From: Asaia bogorensis
Lineage (GTDB): Bacteria; Pseudomonadota; Alphaproteobacteria; Reyranellales; Reyranellaceae
Assembly (NCBI GenBank): GCA_945889625.1
Contig: CAMDCE010000016.1
Location: 1 to 64,000 of the forward strand
Direction of reading: 5' to 3'
DNA length: 64,000 nt
Of this stretch, positions 41,571-51,167 are shown piece after piece. The position numbers and the translations under genes are program-made. Within the stretch, counting starts at the first letter, position 1. Each line of letters starts with the position of its first letter. Below the pieces are notes generated by a model. The model was not told the origin of the DNA, made no database searches, and worked only from the letters and a program-made list of their open reading frames with translations.

Positions 41571-42780
41571 ACGTCGACGATCTCAGGAACATGGCGTCCT
41601 GACGGTCGAATATGCCGCCGATGTAACGGCTGGCCCAGACATCCTGGCACCAGTTCTTGGTCGTCACGATGTTCGACGTGACGGTCTTCCGATAGGGGAA
41701 GATCTCCGACAGGATCGCCTTGCTGTCGGTATGGTGCGGCTTGAGGGCGGCATTTTCGTCGAAGACGACGCCGTCGGCGCGGAGGACTTTCTTGAAGAAG
41801 GCGCCGTAGTCGCGCACCTGGGCGGCCGACATCTCGGGAAACGACATGCAGTTGAAAGCCATGTCGATCGGCCCGAGGGCGTCGGCAAACTCGCCCAGCA
41901 TGTAGTTGGCCAGGAACAGGAAATTGAAACTCTCCGGCACCGCGTCGCCGGAGCGCAGGAGATGACAGCCGTCCCAGTCGCTGGTCGCGCCGAGATAAAG
42001 CATCGAATAATAGAGCGAGCTCGGCAGGTCGACGCTGACGTACTCGAGACGATCGCCATAGATTGCCTTCAGCGCGTAGCCCATGGCTCCGTAGCCCGCG
42101 CCGACCTCCAGGACGCGCGCCCGGCCGCGGCGCGCGATGTCGCCGTCGAGCTTGTCGAGAACGCCGGAACACAGCATGCCGTTGATCCGCGACTGGCTCA
42201 GGATCACGTCGTTGTGGATCAGCACGCCATCGACCTCCAGGCCGACCTCACCCAGCATCCGGGGTATCGGCACGATGTAGCGGCCCGGCACGTTGCGGGT
42301 GTGCTCGAGATACTCCGGCACGAGCGGCAACAGCCGCTCGCGGGCCGGCACGCGCTTGGCGAATACCTCGGCGATGTCGTCGGGGATGCCGCCCGCTATT
42401 CTCGTCACGAACGCTTCGCCCCAGTCGTCGGGGAACCGGCGCTGATCGAGCCGATCCAAAATCGCCAGATGGTAGCCCGCGAACGGGGCGTTCAGCCGAA
42501 AGTAGTTGATGTCGTTGTAGGTCGTGGGGAGCGTCAGTCCCGTGCGGCGGGCAATGCCCGCCCACTCGTTTCCGGCGAACACCAGCCCGGGATCGATGCC
42601 GTGCTTTTCAGCGTAGGCGCCGGCACCATCGTAGAGAAGCTGGAGCCGCCTGATCCAGTCCACGCAGGTTGCATGCTGCTCCGGCGTGAGATTGTAGTTG
42701 TCGGCCGGCATGTGGACCCGTCCGACATGCCCCATCCCTCGCACTGCCTGCGCGGTCGCCCGCTTCCATCTGCCAAACAT
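41554..42780 (-). CDS. Putative sugar O-methyltransferase
   Basis: 408 residues. SAM-binding motif LEVGAGYGAMGYALK in the centre, followed by YVSVDLPSSLYYS (acidic motif II) and FNCMSFPEM. This layout fits the 'putative sugar O-methyltransferase' family. Start at the ATG 42780; a GTG at 42798 is an alternative. The 3' end overlaps the globin gene. Confidence 0.75.
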   Translation of the reverse strand: MFGRWKRATAQAVRGMGHVGRVHMPADNYNLTPEQHATCVDWIRRLQLLYDGAGAYAEKHGIDPGLVFAGNEWAGIARRTGLTLPTTYNDINYFRLNAPFAGYHLAILDRLDQRRFPDDWGEAFVTRIAGGIPDDIAEVFAKRVPARERLLPLVPEYLEHTRNVPGRYIVPIPRMLGEVGLEVDGVLIHNDVILSQSRINGMLCSGVLDKLDGDIARRGRARVLEVGAGYGAMGYALKAIYGDRLEYVSVDLPSSLYYSMLYLGATSDWDGCHLLRSGDAVPESFNFLFLANYMLGEFADALGPIDMAFNCMSFPEMSAAQVRDYGAFFKKVLRADGVVFDENAALKPHHTDSKAILSEIFPYRKTVTSNIVTTKNWCQDVWASRYIGGIFDRQDAMFLRSSTFKPPS

Positions 42781-42831
42781 CAGCGTCCAGCCTAGCACGC
42801 GGCAACGAAGGATGCGGCTACCCCGGGACGG

Positions 42832-44193
42832 TCACTGCGCGGCGATGCGCGCCGCCGGGGCGAAGGTCCGCTCCATCTCGCGGCGCAGCTTCACGGCGGT
42901 GAGGCTCTCATCCATCGCCACGTCGGCGTAGGCGAGTGACTGGCCGGCCTTGATCGGTTTCAGCAGCTTTACGTTGTGGGCGAGTCCCAGCGGCAGGCTG
43001 CCCAGCCCGGTCGATTTGCCGGCCGGGAACAGCTTGCCATAGACCGTGTAGCCGCCCTCGCCGTCCAGCATCTCGCCGGCCTTGAGGTCGCGCTTGGCAG
43101 TGGCGATCACGTCGGCGTGGAAGCCGATCGGACAGCCGGTCGGCTCCCTGCGCAGGCCGACCGAGGCCACCGACATGCCGACTTCCAGCCCGATCAGGTG
43201 CCAGCGCTTGTACATCACCGAGTAGCGGCCCGTGGGATCGGTGCAGAGCATGTACTCTTCGAAGCAGTTCTTCTGGTAGTCGGTCGAGGCCTCGAACACG
43301 ACCCAGACGCCCTTGCGGATCTCGTAGGGGATGGCGCGGCCGTCCTTCTCCAGCGAGCTGGCGCACTCGACCTGGCCCTTGTGGTGGAGCTGGCCGCCCT
43401 CGGAGATCGGCCGCATGACGAACGGCAGGTCGTCGACCGCGCAGGGCGGGAAAGCGAGCCCGTCGGGCGCCGGCGTCAGCCCGGTGGCGTTGGCCACGGC
43501 GGTGCTCTCGATGGCGGGCTTGGAGCCGTCGAGGAAGGAGTTGAACATCTTGGGATTGAGCCCGCCGCGCTTGGCCTGCTCCTCGTTGAGGCCCCAGTAT
43601 TTCCATACCGTTTCAGGCGTCGATTGCGCGAAGTGCGGCAGCCATTTGTGGCCGCGGCCGGCCGCCGTCACCTCGAAACCCGAGGTCCGCGCCCAGTCGA
43701 CCAGTTCGCAGATCAGCGCCGGCTGGTCGCCGTAGGCCAGGCTATAGATCACGCCTGCTTCGGCGGCGCGCCGGGCAAGCAGCGGGCCGCAGAAGGCGTC
43801 GGCCTCGACCGTCACCATGACCACGCTCTTGCCGTTACGGAAGGCTTCCAACGCATGCTCGACGGCGGCGATCGGATCGCCCGTCGCTTCGACCACGACG
43901 TCGATCTCGGGATGGGCGACCAATGCGCGCCAGTCTTCGGTCAAATGCGTGTTGCCGTTGCGCCGCGCCTCGGCGAAGGAGCCTGCCGAGGTGACTTCCG
44001 GCTTCCAGCCCAGCCGCGCCAGGTTCTCGCACGCCCGCGGCGGCGAGAGGTCGGCGATGCCCAGCAGATGGATGCCCGGTGTGGTCGGGATCTGCGACAG
44101 ATACATCGAGCCGAACTTGCCGGCGCCGATCAGGCCGATGCGCAGCGGATTGGCATTGGCTGCGCGCTCAAGCAGCATGCGATGCAGGTTCAT
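42832..44193 (-). CDS. NAD-binding oxidoreductase with SAF domain
   Basis: 453 residues. N-terminal Rossmann motif RIGLIGAGKFGSMYLSQI and homoserine-dehydrogenase-like NAD domain (VVVEATGDPIAAVEHALEAFRNGKSVVMVTVEAD). The C-terminal region carries an SAF (AFP-like) domain (IATAKRDLKAGEMLDGEGGYTVYGKL; LLKPIKAGQSLAYADV). It lies in a same-strand group with the PhyH oxygenase and GntR regulator, suggesting one catabolic pathway. Substrate unknown. Confidence 0.82.
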   Translation of the reverse strand: MNLHRMLLERAANANPLRIGLIGAGKFGSMYLSQIPTTPGIHLLGIADLSPPRACENLARLGWKPEVTSAGSFAEARRNGNTHLTEDWRALVAHPEIDVVVEATGDPIAAVEHALEAFRNGKSVVMVTVEADAFCGPLLARRAAEAGVIYSLAYGDQPALICELVDWARTSGFEVTAAGRGHKWLPHFAQSTPETVWKYWGLNEEQAKRGGLNPKMFNSFLDGSKPAIESTAVANATGLTPAPDGLAFPPCAVDDLPFVMRPISEGGQLHHKGQVECASSLEKDGRAIPYEIRKGVWVVFEASTDYQKNCFEEYMLCTDPTGRYSVMYKRWHLIGLEVGMSVASVGLRREPTGCPIGFHADVIATAKRDLKAGEMLDGEGGYTVYGKLFPAGKSTGLGSLPLGLAHNVKLLKPIKAGQSLAYADVAMDESLTAVKLRREMERTFAPAARIAAQ

Positions 44194-44211
44194 GACTTCC
44201 TCCCGAGAGTC

Positions 44212-45012
44212 TTATTCCGCCGCGGCCTTGCGGCGGGCGGCGCGCGTCACGCAGTCGTCCTCCCAGGCGTCGAGCGGCCTGAAATCGCGGTGCGCGATAT
44301 AGGCCGGGCGCTTGAAGCGGCGAATGGCGTTGGCGACGGAGTTGTAGGTCACATAGATGATCTGGCGGTCCCACGGCGACATGTTTGGCGGGCTGCCATG
44401 GACCAGCGTGCCATGAAAGAAGATCGCCGAGCCGGCGGGACCCTTGGGCGAAACGATGCCGCCCTGCTGCACCAGCTTGGCGATAGTATCGTTGTCGATC
44501 ACCCACAGCGGATAGGAGGTCGTGGTGAGGTCGTGCTTGGCCTCGATGGCGCCTTTCTTGTGGCTCTTGGGAATGAACCACAGCGGGCCGTTGAACTCGT
44601 TCACCTCGTCGACGAACACCGCCAGATTCATGGCGCGCGCCTCGGGCATGTCGTCGTCGGCCTTCCAGGTGCCGAAGTCCTGGTGCCACTGCCAGACGTC
44701 GCCGTCGAAGGCGGCCTTTCCGTTGATCTTGAACTGGTGGATGTAGGTCTTGTCCTTCAGGAGCTGCTCGGCCGGCTCGACGAAGCGCGGGCTGTGCACC
44801 AGAGCCTCGAACACCGGGTGATAGGTGTGGACGGCGAAGGCGGTGCGCACCACGTCGCCGGTTTTCTCGCGCACGTTCTCCTCGCGGCGCTGGGCGAACA
44901 CGCCGGGGATCTCCGATTTCAGGATCGCCGTCTCCTCGGCCGAGAAATAATTGGGGAAGAAGAGATAACCTTCCTCGTCGAACTGCTTCAGTTGCTCCTT
45001 CGTGAGCTTCAT
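44212..45012 (-). CDS. Phytanoyl-CoA dioxygenase (PhyH) family protein
   Basis: 266 residues of the PhyH 2-oxoglutarate/Fe(II) oxygenase family. WHQDFGTW (HxD) and FFHGTLVHGSPPNMS (distal His) give the metal triad; RQIIYVTYN lies where the 2OG-binding Arg is expected. Placed between the GntR gene and the SAF-domain gene (18-base gaps), pointing to a three-gene cluster. Substrate unknown. Confidence 0.88.
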   Translation of the reverse strand: MKLTKEQLKQFDEEGYLFFPNYFSAEETAILKSEIPGVFAQRREENVREKTGDVVRTAFAVHTYHPVFEALVHSPRFVEPAEQLLKDKTYIHQFKINGKAAFDGDVWQWHQDFGTWKADDDMPEARAMNLAVFVDEVNEFNGPLWFIPKSHKKGAIEAKHDLTTTSYPLWVIDNDTIAKLVQQGGIVSPKGPAGSAIFFHGTLVHGSPPNMSPWDRQIIYVTYNSVANAIRRFKRPAYIAHRDFRPLDAWEDDCVTRAARRKAAAE

Positions 45013-45030
45013 GGCGGTTCCCCCTTGCTC

Positions 45031-45702
45031 CTAGGCCGCGCGGGAAATCACGACGCGCAGGCGACCGGTGAGAATGTCGGCCATCTGCTCGGCATGGTCG
45101 CGGCACAGCGCCTCGGCTTCGGCGATCTGGCCGGCTTCGAGCGCGCGCAGGATGCCTTCGTGCTCGTCCCACACGCTGACCCGGAGATCGCCTTCGCTGA
45201 GAGCGGCAGCCATCACGCGGCGCAGATGCTGCCAGTGCGGCTGGGCGGTCTCGCCAATCAGCGGATTGCCCGACGCCTCATAGATGAACAGATGGAAATC
45301 GATGTCGGCCTCGATGACCGAGGCGACATGGCCGCTCGCCACGGCCCGCCGGCCGACATCGAGCAGCAGGCGGCCGCGATAGGCCAAATCGGGCGTGTAG
45401 CGCGCCGCCGCCAGCCGCGCGGCCACGCCGTCGAGCGCGCCGCGCACGACATAAAGATTGTGCGCCTGCTGGACATCGAGCGGTGCCACGCACACGCCCT
45501 TGCGGCCGGCATCGATCAGGAAGCCCTCGCGGCGCAGCAGCATCATCGCCTGCAGCACCGGTTGGCGCGACACGCCGAACTTTTGGGCGAGCTCCTCCTG
45601 GGTGATGCGGGCCCCCGATTTCAGCTCACCCGAGCAGATCGCTTCGAGGACGGCATCGTGGATACGTTCGGACAGGTCGGGTTCGGGCAGGAGCTGGCGC
45701 AT
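45031..45702 (-). CDS. GntR-family transcriptional regulator (FCD type)
   Basis: 223 residues. Winged helix (ERIHDAVLEAICSGELKSGARITQEELAQKFGVSRQPVLQAMMLLRREGFL) and an FCD effector domain with DIDFHLFIYEASGN and WQHLRRVM. Start at ATG 45702. Probably controls the PhyH and SAF genes downstream. A TGTATACA palindrome just before its start codon may be its operator. Confidence 0.9.
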   Translation of the reverse strand: MRQLLPEPDLSERIHDAVLEAICSGELKSGARITQEELAQKFGVSRQPVLQAMMLLRREGFLIDAGRKGVCVAPLDVQQAHNLYVVRGALDGVAARLAAARYTPDLAYRGRLLLDVGRRAVASGHVASVIEADIDFHLFIYEASGNPLIGETAQPHWQHLRRVMAAALSEGDLRVSVWDEHEGILRALEAGQIAEAEALCRDHAEQMADILTGRLRVVISRAA

Positions 45703-45707
45703 GACTT

Positions 45708-45715
45708 TGTATACA
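45708..45715. promoter_or_regulatory. TGTATACA palindrome, possible GntR operator
   Basis: Eight-base palindrome with flanking TT/GA in front of the GntR gene. FadR/FCD-type GntR proteins often bind such TTGTATACAA-like sites. Weak on its own. Confidence 0.4.
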
Positions 45716-45752
45716 GAACACAGAGCGCCCGGAGTCAACGGCTAGCCGGGAT

Positions 45753-46721
45753 TCAGCGGATTTTCAGGCCTTTGGCAGCCAGAAGCGGCAGGGCGCGGTC
45801 GGGGTAGTCCGTGATCAGGCCATCGATCCCCAGACCGATCAGGCGGGTCATCTCGGCGGGCAGGTTCACTGTCCAGGGGATCACCTTCAGGCCAAGCGCG
45901 TGGGCCTCGGCAAGGTTTTCGGCAGTGAGGTTGCGCCAGAACGGCGACCAGGCCGTACATCCTGCCGCCTTGGCGAGCCGCGGCAGCGAGCCGCCGTGGG
46001 AAGCGAGATCGAGGCCGCCCAGCCAGGGCGAGGGACGGCCGGCGCCGCGGCCGACCGTGTCCATGTTGTTGCTCTCGATGGTGAGGCACACGGTCGCGAT
46101 TTCCGGCGCGAGCCTCCTGGCCTCAAGGAGCGTGCGCCAGTCGAAGGACTGCACGGTCGTGCGATCGACGGCCTTGGCCAGCCGAACCGCGTCGACCACC
46201 AGACGCGTGAAGCGTGCCGGACCGACCGTCTCATTGGGCTTTGTCGGATTGATCTTGGTCTCGATGTTGAAGCGGACCGTAGGGCCCGCCATGGCATAGA
46301 GCTCGGCAAGCGTCGGAAAGCGCTCGCCGTCGGCCGGCTTCTGCGCTGAATACTGCTTGCCGTAGTCGCTGTCGGGCTTGAGCCGGCCGATGTCGTAGCG
46401 CTTGAGTTCGGCCAGCGTGAGCGAGTGGATCGTAGGACCGGGTGCGCTCACCCACTTGCCGTCAGGCCCGCGCACCAGGTCGGGATTGAGGTGCGGATCA
46501 TGGCTCAGCACCACGACATCGTCCCTGGTGATGGCGAGATCGGTTTCGAAGGTGGTCACGCCAAGTTCCGATGCGCCGCGGAAGGCGGCGAGCGTGTTCT
46601 CCGGCGCCAGGCCGCGCCCGCCGCGATGCGCCTGCAGGTCGAACGCCTGGGCATGCGCAAGGCCCGCGGGCATGAGACTAAGCGCCCAGATTGCGCAGGC
46701 GAGTGATGCGATCCGCGACAT
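45753..46721 (-). CDS. Glycerophosphodiester phosphodiesterase, secreted
   Basis: 322 residues. Signal peptide at residues 1-25 (ASLACAIWALSLMPAGLAHA). GDPD motifs: QAHRGGRGLAPENTLAAF, TFETDLAITRDDVVVLSHDP, FNIETKI, and the late GIDGLITDYPD. The gene's first 44 bases overlap the end of the M48 protease gene. Hydrolyses glycerophosphodiesters in the periplasm. Confidence 0.92.
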   Translation of the reverse strand: MSRIASLACAIWALSLMPAGLAHAQAFDLQAHRGGRGLAPENTLAAFRGASELGVTTFETDLAITRDDVVVLSHDPHLNPDLVRGPDGKWVSAPGPTIHSLTLAELKRYDIGRLKPDSDYGKQYSAQKPADGERFPTLAELYAMAGPTVRFNIETKINPTKPNETVGPARFTRLVVDAVRLAKAVDRTTVQSFDWRTLLEARRLAPEIATVCLTIESNNMDTVGRGAGRPSPWLGGLDLASHGGSLPRLAKAAGCTAWSPFWRNLTAENLAEAHALGLKVIPWTVNLPAEMTRLIGLGIDGLITDYPDRALPLLAAKGLKIR

Positions 46722-47634
46722 CGGGATGGGTGGCCAATAGTGCCGAGGAATTGGCGGTGAAGGTTTGCACGGGATTGACGATGAACAGGTGTTGCGTGGC
46801 CCGGCTGACGCCGGGGAAAGGCGCGGCTGCTTCGGCGAGCTTGCCGAGCGCCGAGATGAGACCGTTGGGGTTGCGCGTGAACTGCACCGATGTTGCATCG
46901 GCAAGATACTCGCGCTGGCGCGACACCGCCATCTGAACCGCCTTGGCGGCGAACGGCGCCAGCACGGCGACCACGATCAGCAGCACGATCAGCAGGCCGG
47001 CGCCGCTGCCTCTCTTGTCGCCGCTGCTGCGGCTGCGGCCGAACCCGCCCCAGCCCATCGTGCGCAGCAGCATGTCGCAGACCAACGCGATCAGCCCGAC
47101 AGTGACGCCCACCACCACCATGTAGCGCGTGTCGAGATTGGCGAGATGGGCCATCTCATGTGCCACGACACCCTGCAGCTCGTCGCGGCTGAGCTTGTCC
47201 AGAAGCCCGCGCGTCACCACGACCGTACCGTGGCCGACCGACGTTCCGGTGGCGAAGGCGTTCAGCGCCTCGGTCTCCAGCACCATGACCTTGGGCATCG
47301 GCACGCCTGACGCGAGCGACATCTCCTCGACCACGTTATAGAGCTGCGGAGCGTCGGCCGTCTGGATCTCCTTGGCGCCGGCCATGGCGAGCACCAGGCG
47401 ATCGCCGATCGCAAGCGAGACCATGCTCCAGCCGACGCTGACGGCCGCCATCGCCGCGGCGGCCACGATGCCGGCCCGGCTCACCAGCAGCACGGAGTCC
47501 GTTGCCTCGCCTTCGACCAGCCAGCCGACCGCATAACCGGTCATCGCCGCCAGCAGCGTCAGCACGACCAGCAACACGATCGTGTTGCGCCGATTGGCCG
47601 CCTGGGCTGCGACAAAATCGGTGGTGCTGCTCAT
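46678..47634 (-). CDS. M48-family metalloprotease (HtpX-like)
   Basis: 318 residues. Two N-terminal transmembrane segments (residues 19-40, 54-75) and zinc motif HEMAH with the third ligand in SRQREYLADA. Two further helices in the C-terminal half. Membrane quality-control protease. LemA is adjacent upstream (gap 15), as in many alphaproteobacteria. Confidence 0.9.
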   Translation of the reverse strand: MSSTTDFVAAQAANRRNTIVLLVVLTLLAAMTGYAVGWLVEGEATDSVLLVSRAGIVAAAAMAAVSVGWSMVSLAIGDRLVLAMAGAKEIQTADAPQLYNVVEEMSLASGVPMPKVMVLETEALNAFATGTSVGHGTVVVTRGLLDKLSRDELQGVVAHEMAHLANLDTRYMVVVGVTVGLIALVCDMLLRTMGWGGFGRSRSSGDKRGSGAGLLIVLLIVVAVLAPFAAKAVQMAVSRQREYLADATSVQFTRNPNGLISALGKLAEAAAPFPGVSRATQHLFIVNPVQTFTANSSALLATHPDVADRITRLRNLGA

Positions 47635-47649
47635 CGCCGAGAGCCGGGA

Positions 47650-48201
47650 CTAGCGCAGCGCGACCTTGGGCACTTCGCGCTCGCCCTCGGGCATGTTGAA
47701 CAGCTCCATCGGGCCGAAGCCCAGCGAGGCCGCGGCCAGCACCGCCGGGAAGCTCTGGCGGCGGGTGTTATAGGCGTTGACCGAGTCGTTGTAGAACTGG
47801 CGCGAGAAGGCGATCTTGTTCTCCGTCGTCGTCAGTTCCTCCTGCAGCTGCTTGATATTGTCGTTGGCCTTGAGCAGGGGGTAGCTCTCGACCAGCCCGA
47901 GCAGCCCGCGCGTCGCCTGTGTCAGCGCAGCTTCCGCGGGGCCGGCCTGGGCGGGGCCCGACGCGGCAACGGCGGCATTGCGTGCCTGGACCACCTTGGT
48001 GAGCGTCTCCTGCTCGTAGCCCATGGCGTCCTTCACCACCTGAACCAGGTTGGGAATGAGATCGTGACGGCGCTTCAGCTGCACGTCGATCTGGCTCCAC
48101 GCCGTCTGCCCCTGATTGCGGCTGCCGACCAGGCCGTTGTAGGTGGCGATCAGCCACAGCGCGATCAGGACAATGACGCCAAGTACGATCCAGAAAGTCA
48201 T
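47650..48201 (-). CDS. LemA-family protein
   Basis: 183 residues. One N-terminal transmembrane helix (WIVLGVIVLIALWLIATYNGLV) then the helical LemA domain: QIDVQLKRRHDLIPNLVQVVK and FSRQFYNDSVNAYNTRRQSFP. It forms a likely operon with the M48 protease. Function in membrane stress not established. Confidence 0.93.
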   Translation of the reverse strand: MTFWIVLGVIVLIALWLIATYNGLVGSRNQGQTAWSQIDVQLKRRHDLIPNLVQVVKDAMGYEQETLTKVVQARNAAVAASGPAQAGPAEAALTQATRGLLGLVESYPLLKANDNIKQLQEELTTTENKIAFSRQFYNDSVNAYNTRRQSFPAVLAAASLGFGPMELFNMPEGEREVPKVALR

Positions 48202-48277
48202 GCGCTTGCCTCCGTTGCCGTCCGCTTGCTGTCGGGGCCAGTTTAGTCATGATTGCGCCAACCCGGGAGGATTAACC

Positions 48278-48745
48278 ATGGATGCGACCGCATTGCTGAA
48301 GCAATTCTGCTCCGCCGTCGAACGGCGCGACGGCACGGGCTTCGCTTCCCTGTTCACCGAGGACGGCGTCTATCACGACGTCTTCTACGGTGCCTTCAAG
48401 GGCCGTGAAAAAATCGCCGAAATGATCGACGACTGGTTCCACCGCACGGCGCGCGAGTTCCGGTGGGAGATGTTCCGGCCGGTCAGCGACGGCAAGACGC
48501 TCTATGCCTACTACACCTTCAGCTACGTCTCGACCCTGCCGGAAGCCCAGGGCAAGCGCGTCGGCTTCGAGGGCGTCTCCATGATGGGCCTCAGCGACGG
48601 CAAGATCGCCGAGTACCGCGAGGTCGCCAATGTCGGGCCGGGTTTCGTCGACATGGGCTTTGCGCCCGAGCGCGTTTCGAAGATCCTGGCCAAGGAAGGC
48701 GCCCACCTGAAGAAGCAGCCGGAGTGGCAGCGGCACACGACATGA
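48278..48745 (+). CDS. SnoaL/NTF2-like domain protein
   Basis: 155 residues: CSAVERRDGTGFASLFTEDGVYHDVFYGAFKGREKIAEMI is the classical NTF2-like start; WEMFRPVSDGKTLYAYYTFSY and GVSMMGLSDGKIAEYREVANVG complete the barrel. GGGAGG precedes the ATG. Enzymatic role unknown. Confidence 0.82.
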   Translation: MDATALLKQFCSAVERRDGTGFASLFTEDGVYHDVFYGAFKGREKIAEMIDDWFHRTAREFRWEMFRPVSDGKTLYAYYTFSYVSTLPEAQGKRVGFEGVSMMGLSDGKIAEYREVANVGPGFVDMGFAPERVSKILAKEGAHLKKQPEWQRHTT

Positions 48746-48747
48746 CT

Positions 48748-48848
48748 GTCGTCCTGAGCGTAGCGAAGGACCTAGCAGAACGACCGGATACGACCTTGGA
48801 TACCGAGTGCGGGGTTGGCGCAAGGTCCTTCGCTGCGCTCAGGACGAC
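48748..48848. repeat. GTCGTCCTGAGCG/CTCAGGACGAC palindromic repeat
   Basis: Left arm GTCGTCCTGAGCGTAGCGAAGGACCT and right arm AGGTCCTTCGCTGCGCTCAGGACGAC. It fills the gap between converging genes. Confidence 0.9.
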
Positions 48849-48863
48849 AAAGTGGTCTGAGCT

Positions 48864-49835
48864 TCAGCCGTTGTAGGCGCGGCTGCCGCGGTCGCGCAGC
48901 CATAGGCGCACCAGCAGGCGTTTGAGCTCGGCCTCCGGCCAGTCGCGGAACGCGGTGCGCTTGTGGCCGAGCGCGCGGTTGTCGATCAACTGCATCTGGC
49001 CGGGCTGGAAGTGAAAGCGGGCGGCCATGTCCGGCGCGTTGAGGATCGCCTCGAATGCCTCCAGCGCGGCGGCGCCCTCGGGGTCGAGGTCGACGCCGGC
49101 GATCTTGTGGCCGTTCGTCACCTGGAAGTGCGACAGGCGTGCGATCAGCCGGCCGTCCTCGCTTTCGAGCATCGGATGGTAGGTCGTCATGACGTCGTCC
49201 GGCGCGTGTTCGCGCTGCCGGTCGAAATGGAACGGATGGTAAAGCCGTGGCAGCAGATTGGGATGGCGTCGCCGCATCTCTTCGTGCGCTGAAGCAAAGC
49301 TCACGATGCCGCTCACGCCGCCTTCCATCGCGGTGCGCAGGCAGAGCAGCCCGACATAGTGCGGCGGCACCAGGTTGTAGCTGTTGTCGGTGTGAAAGTT
49401 CTGCTCGTAGTTGGTGACGTCGGGACGCACGCCGTTGCCCGGCGGCCGGCCGAGGTCGGTGACGTCGTAGATCGACGTGCCGTCCCACTTCTGCGCCACC
49501 GGCCGGGCGACCAGCGAGGCCAGCAGCCACCACACCGCGCGGGCGCCCTCCTGCGACCAGCGCTCGACGGGCAGGCGGTCGATGACGGCGAAGCCCGGCC
49601 CGTCATCGAGGCTGCGCTTGACCTCGCGCATGAAGGAGCGCGCGGCGTCGAGCGCAAAATCGTCCGGACGCAGCAGCAACAGCGGGATCGGATCGCGGTC
49701 GAGGGCTGCGACGAGGCGGTCGAGTTCGGCCTCGACGTCGGCCGGCAGCGCCATTTTGCCAGCGTCGGCCGCCAGATCGGCGCCGCGCCACAGCAGCCGC
49801 TGGGGAATGGCCGTGCTGGGCAGAGGCTCGGACAT
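48864..49835 (-). CDS. TauD/TfdA-family dioxygenase, copy 1
   Basis: 323 residues. NFHTDNS supplies the HxD of the iron site, LIDNRALGHKRTAF the distal His region, and WLRDRGSRAYN the C-terminal Arg. The same family occurs at 61774-62832, which shares the RLPVERWS/LPVERWS and HTDS-type motifs but not much else. It could hydroxylate a sulfonate, carnitine precursor or other acid. Confidence 0.85.
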   Translation of the reverse strand: MSEPLPSTAIPQRLLWRGADLAADAGKMALPADVEAELDRLVAALDRDPIPLLLLRPDDFALDAARSFMREVKRSLDDGPGFAVIDRLPVERWSQEGARAVWWLLASLVARPVAQKWDGTSIYDVTDLGRPPGNGVRPDVTNYEQNFHTDNSYNLVPPHYVGLLCLRTAMEGGVSGIVSFASAHEEMRRRHPNLLPRLYHPFHFDRQREHAPDDVMTTYHPMLESEDGRLIARLSHFQVTNGHKIAGVDLDPEGAAALEAFEAILNAPDMAARFHFQPGQMQLIDNRALGHKRTAFRDWPEAELKRLLVRLWLRDRGSRAYNG

Positions 49836-49846
49836 TCCCACCCCGC

Positions 49847-50686
49847 TCAGTCGCGCAAGAGCTCGTTGATCGAGGTCTTGGACCGCGTGCGCTCGTCGAC
49901 CGTCTTGACGATCACCGCGCAGTAGGTCGAGGGCCGGTTGGGACCGCCGCCGATGTTGCCCGGCACGACCACCGAATAGGGCGGCACCTTGCCGACATGG
50001 ATCTGGCCCGTGGCGCGATCGACCACCTTGGTGGTGGCCGAGATGAACACGCCCATCGACAGCACCGCGCCGGTGCCGACGATCACCCCTTCGACGACCT
50101 CGGAGCGGGCGCCGATGAAGCAGTTGTCCTCGATGATCACCGGGTTGGCCTGCAGCGGCTCGAGCACGCCTCCGATGCCGACGCCACCCGAGAGGTGGCA
50201 GTTCTTGCCGATCTGGGCGCACGAGCCGACCGTCGCCCAGGTGTCGACCATGGTGTTGGTGTCGACATAGGCGCCGAGGTTGACGAACGACGGCATCAGC
50301 ACGACGGAGGGTGCGATGTAGGAGCCGCGGCGCACGATCGAGCCCGGCACCGCGCGGAAGCCCGCCTTGGCGAAGCGCGCGGCGTTCCAGCCGGCAGTCT
50401 TGAGCGGCACCTTGTCGAACCACGGCGCGCCGCCGAGGCCGGGGAATACCGCGCCACCGTCCATCGGCACCGAATCGTAGAGCCGGAACGACAGCAGCAC
50501 GGCCTTCTTCAGCCACTGGTGCACGACCCATTCGTCGCCCACTTTCTCGGCAGTGCGGAAGGAGCCGTCGTCGAGCCCGGCGATCGCCGCCTCGACCGCG
50601 TCGCGGACGTCGCCCTTGGTAGCGCTGCTGATCCCGTCGCGCTTTTCCCACGCCGCGTCGATGGTCGCCTGAAGCTGCTTGCTCAT
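49847..50686 (-). CDS. dapD: 2,3,4,5-tetrahydropyridine-2,6-dicarboxylate N-succinyltransferase
   Basis: 279 residues. N-terminal helical domain ([17 protein letters not shown]) and left-handed beta-helix of hexapeptide repeats ([44 protein letters not shown]). [13 protein letters not shown] is typical. Lysine/diaminopimelate synthesis by the succinylase route, with dapB at 54331. Confidence 0.95.
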   Translation of the reverse strand: MSKQLQATIDAAWEKRDGISSATKGDVRDAVEAAIAGLDDGSFRTAEKVGDEWVVHQWLKKAVLLSFRLYDSVPMDGGAVFPGLGGAPWFDKVPLKTAGWNAARFAKAGFRAVPGSIVRRGSYIAPSVVLMPSFVNLGAYVDTNTMVDTWATVGSCAQIGKNCHLSGGVGIGGVLEPLQANPVIIEDNCFIGARSEVVEGVIVGTGAVLSMGVFISATTKVVDRATGQIHVGKVPPYSVVVPGNIGGGPNRPSTYCAVIVKTVDERTRSKTSINELLRD

Positions 50687-50729
50687 TGTTCCCTCAGAAA
50701 AAGTCGGGCGACCATATATGCTGCCACCG

Positions 50730-51167
50730 ATGGCCTTCAAGCTTCCTGAATCGGTGCTGGTGGTGGTGCATACACCCGCGCTGGACGTACTCCTGCTGGA
50801 GCGGGTCCACCAGTCCGGCTTCTGGCAGTCGGTGACGGGCTCGCGCGAGCCGGACGATCCCGACCTCGCGGCGGCGGCTCGGCGCGAGCTTCTGGAGGAA
50901 ACCGGTCTTTCCGTCGGCACGCTGAGCGATTGGCGCCTGACCAACCGCTACGAGATCTGGCCGCAATGGCGGTCCCGCTACGCGCCCGAGGTCACGCACA
51001 ACACCGAGCATGTCTTCGGCTTCAAGGTTGACCAGCAGACGGTCGCCACCCTCGATCCCGTCGAGCACACCGCCCAGCTCTGGTTGCCGTGGCAGGAGGC
51101 CATGGAGAAAACTTTCTCGCCGACCAACCGCGACGCGATCTGGCAACTGTCCCGGAGGTCGACGTGA
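50730..51167 (+). CDS. nudB: Dihydroneopterin triphosphate diphosphatase
   Basis: 145 residues, [16 protein letters not shown] start and a Nudix box [22 protein letters not shown] (first Glu replaced by Asp). Removes pyrophosphate from dihydroneopterin triphosphate in folate synthesis. An ATG at 50718 is an alternative. Divergent from dapD. Confidence 0.85.
   Translation: MAFKLPESVLVVVHTPALDVLLLERVHQSGFWQSVTGSREPDDPDLAAAARRELLEETGLSVGTLSDWRLTNRYEIWPQWRSRYAPEVTHNTEHVFGFKVDQQTVATLDPVEHTAQLWLPWQEAMEKTFSPTNRDAIWQLSRRST

Noticed and set aside
42976-45807. A 943-residue plus-strand frame
   Set aside because: It is antisense to the SAF, PhyH and GntR genes, has shadow-like composition and no recognisable domain.
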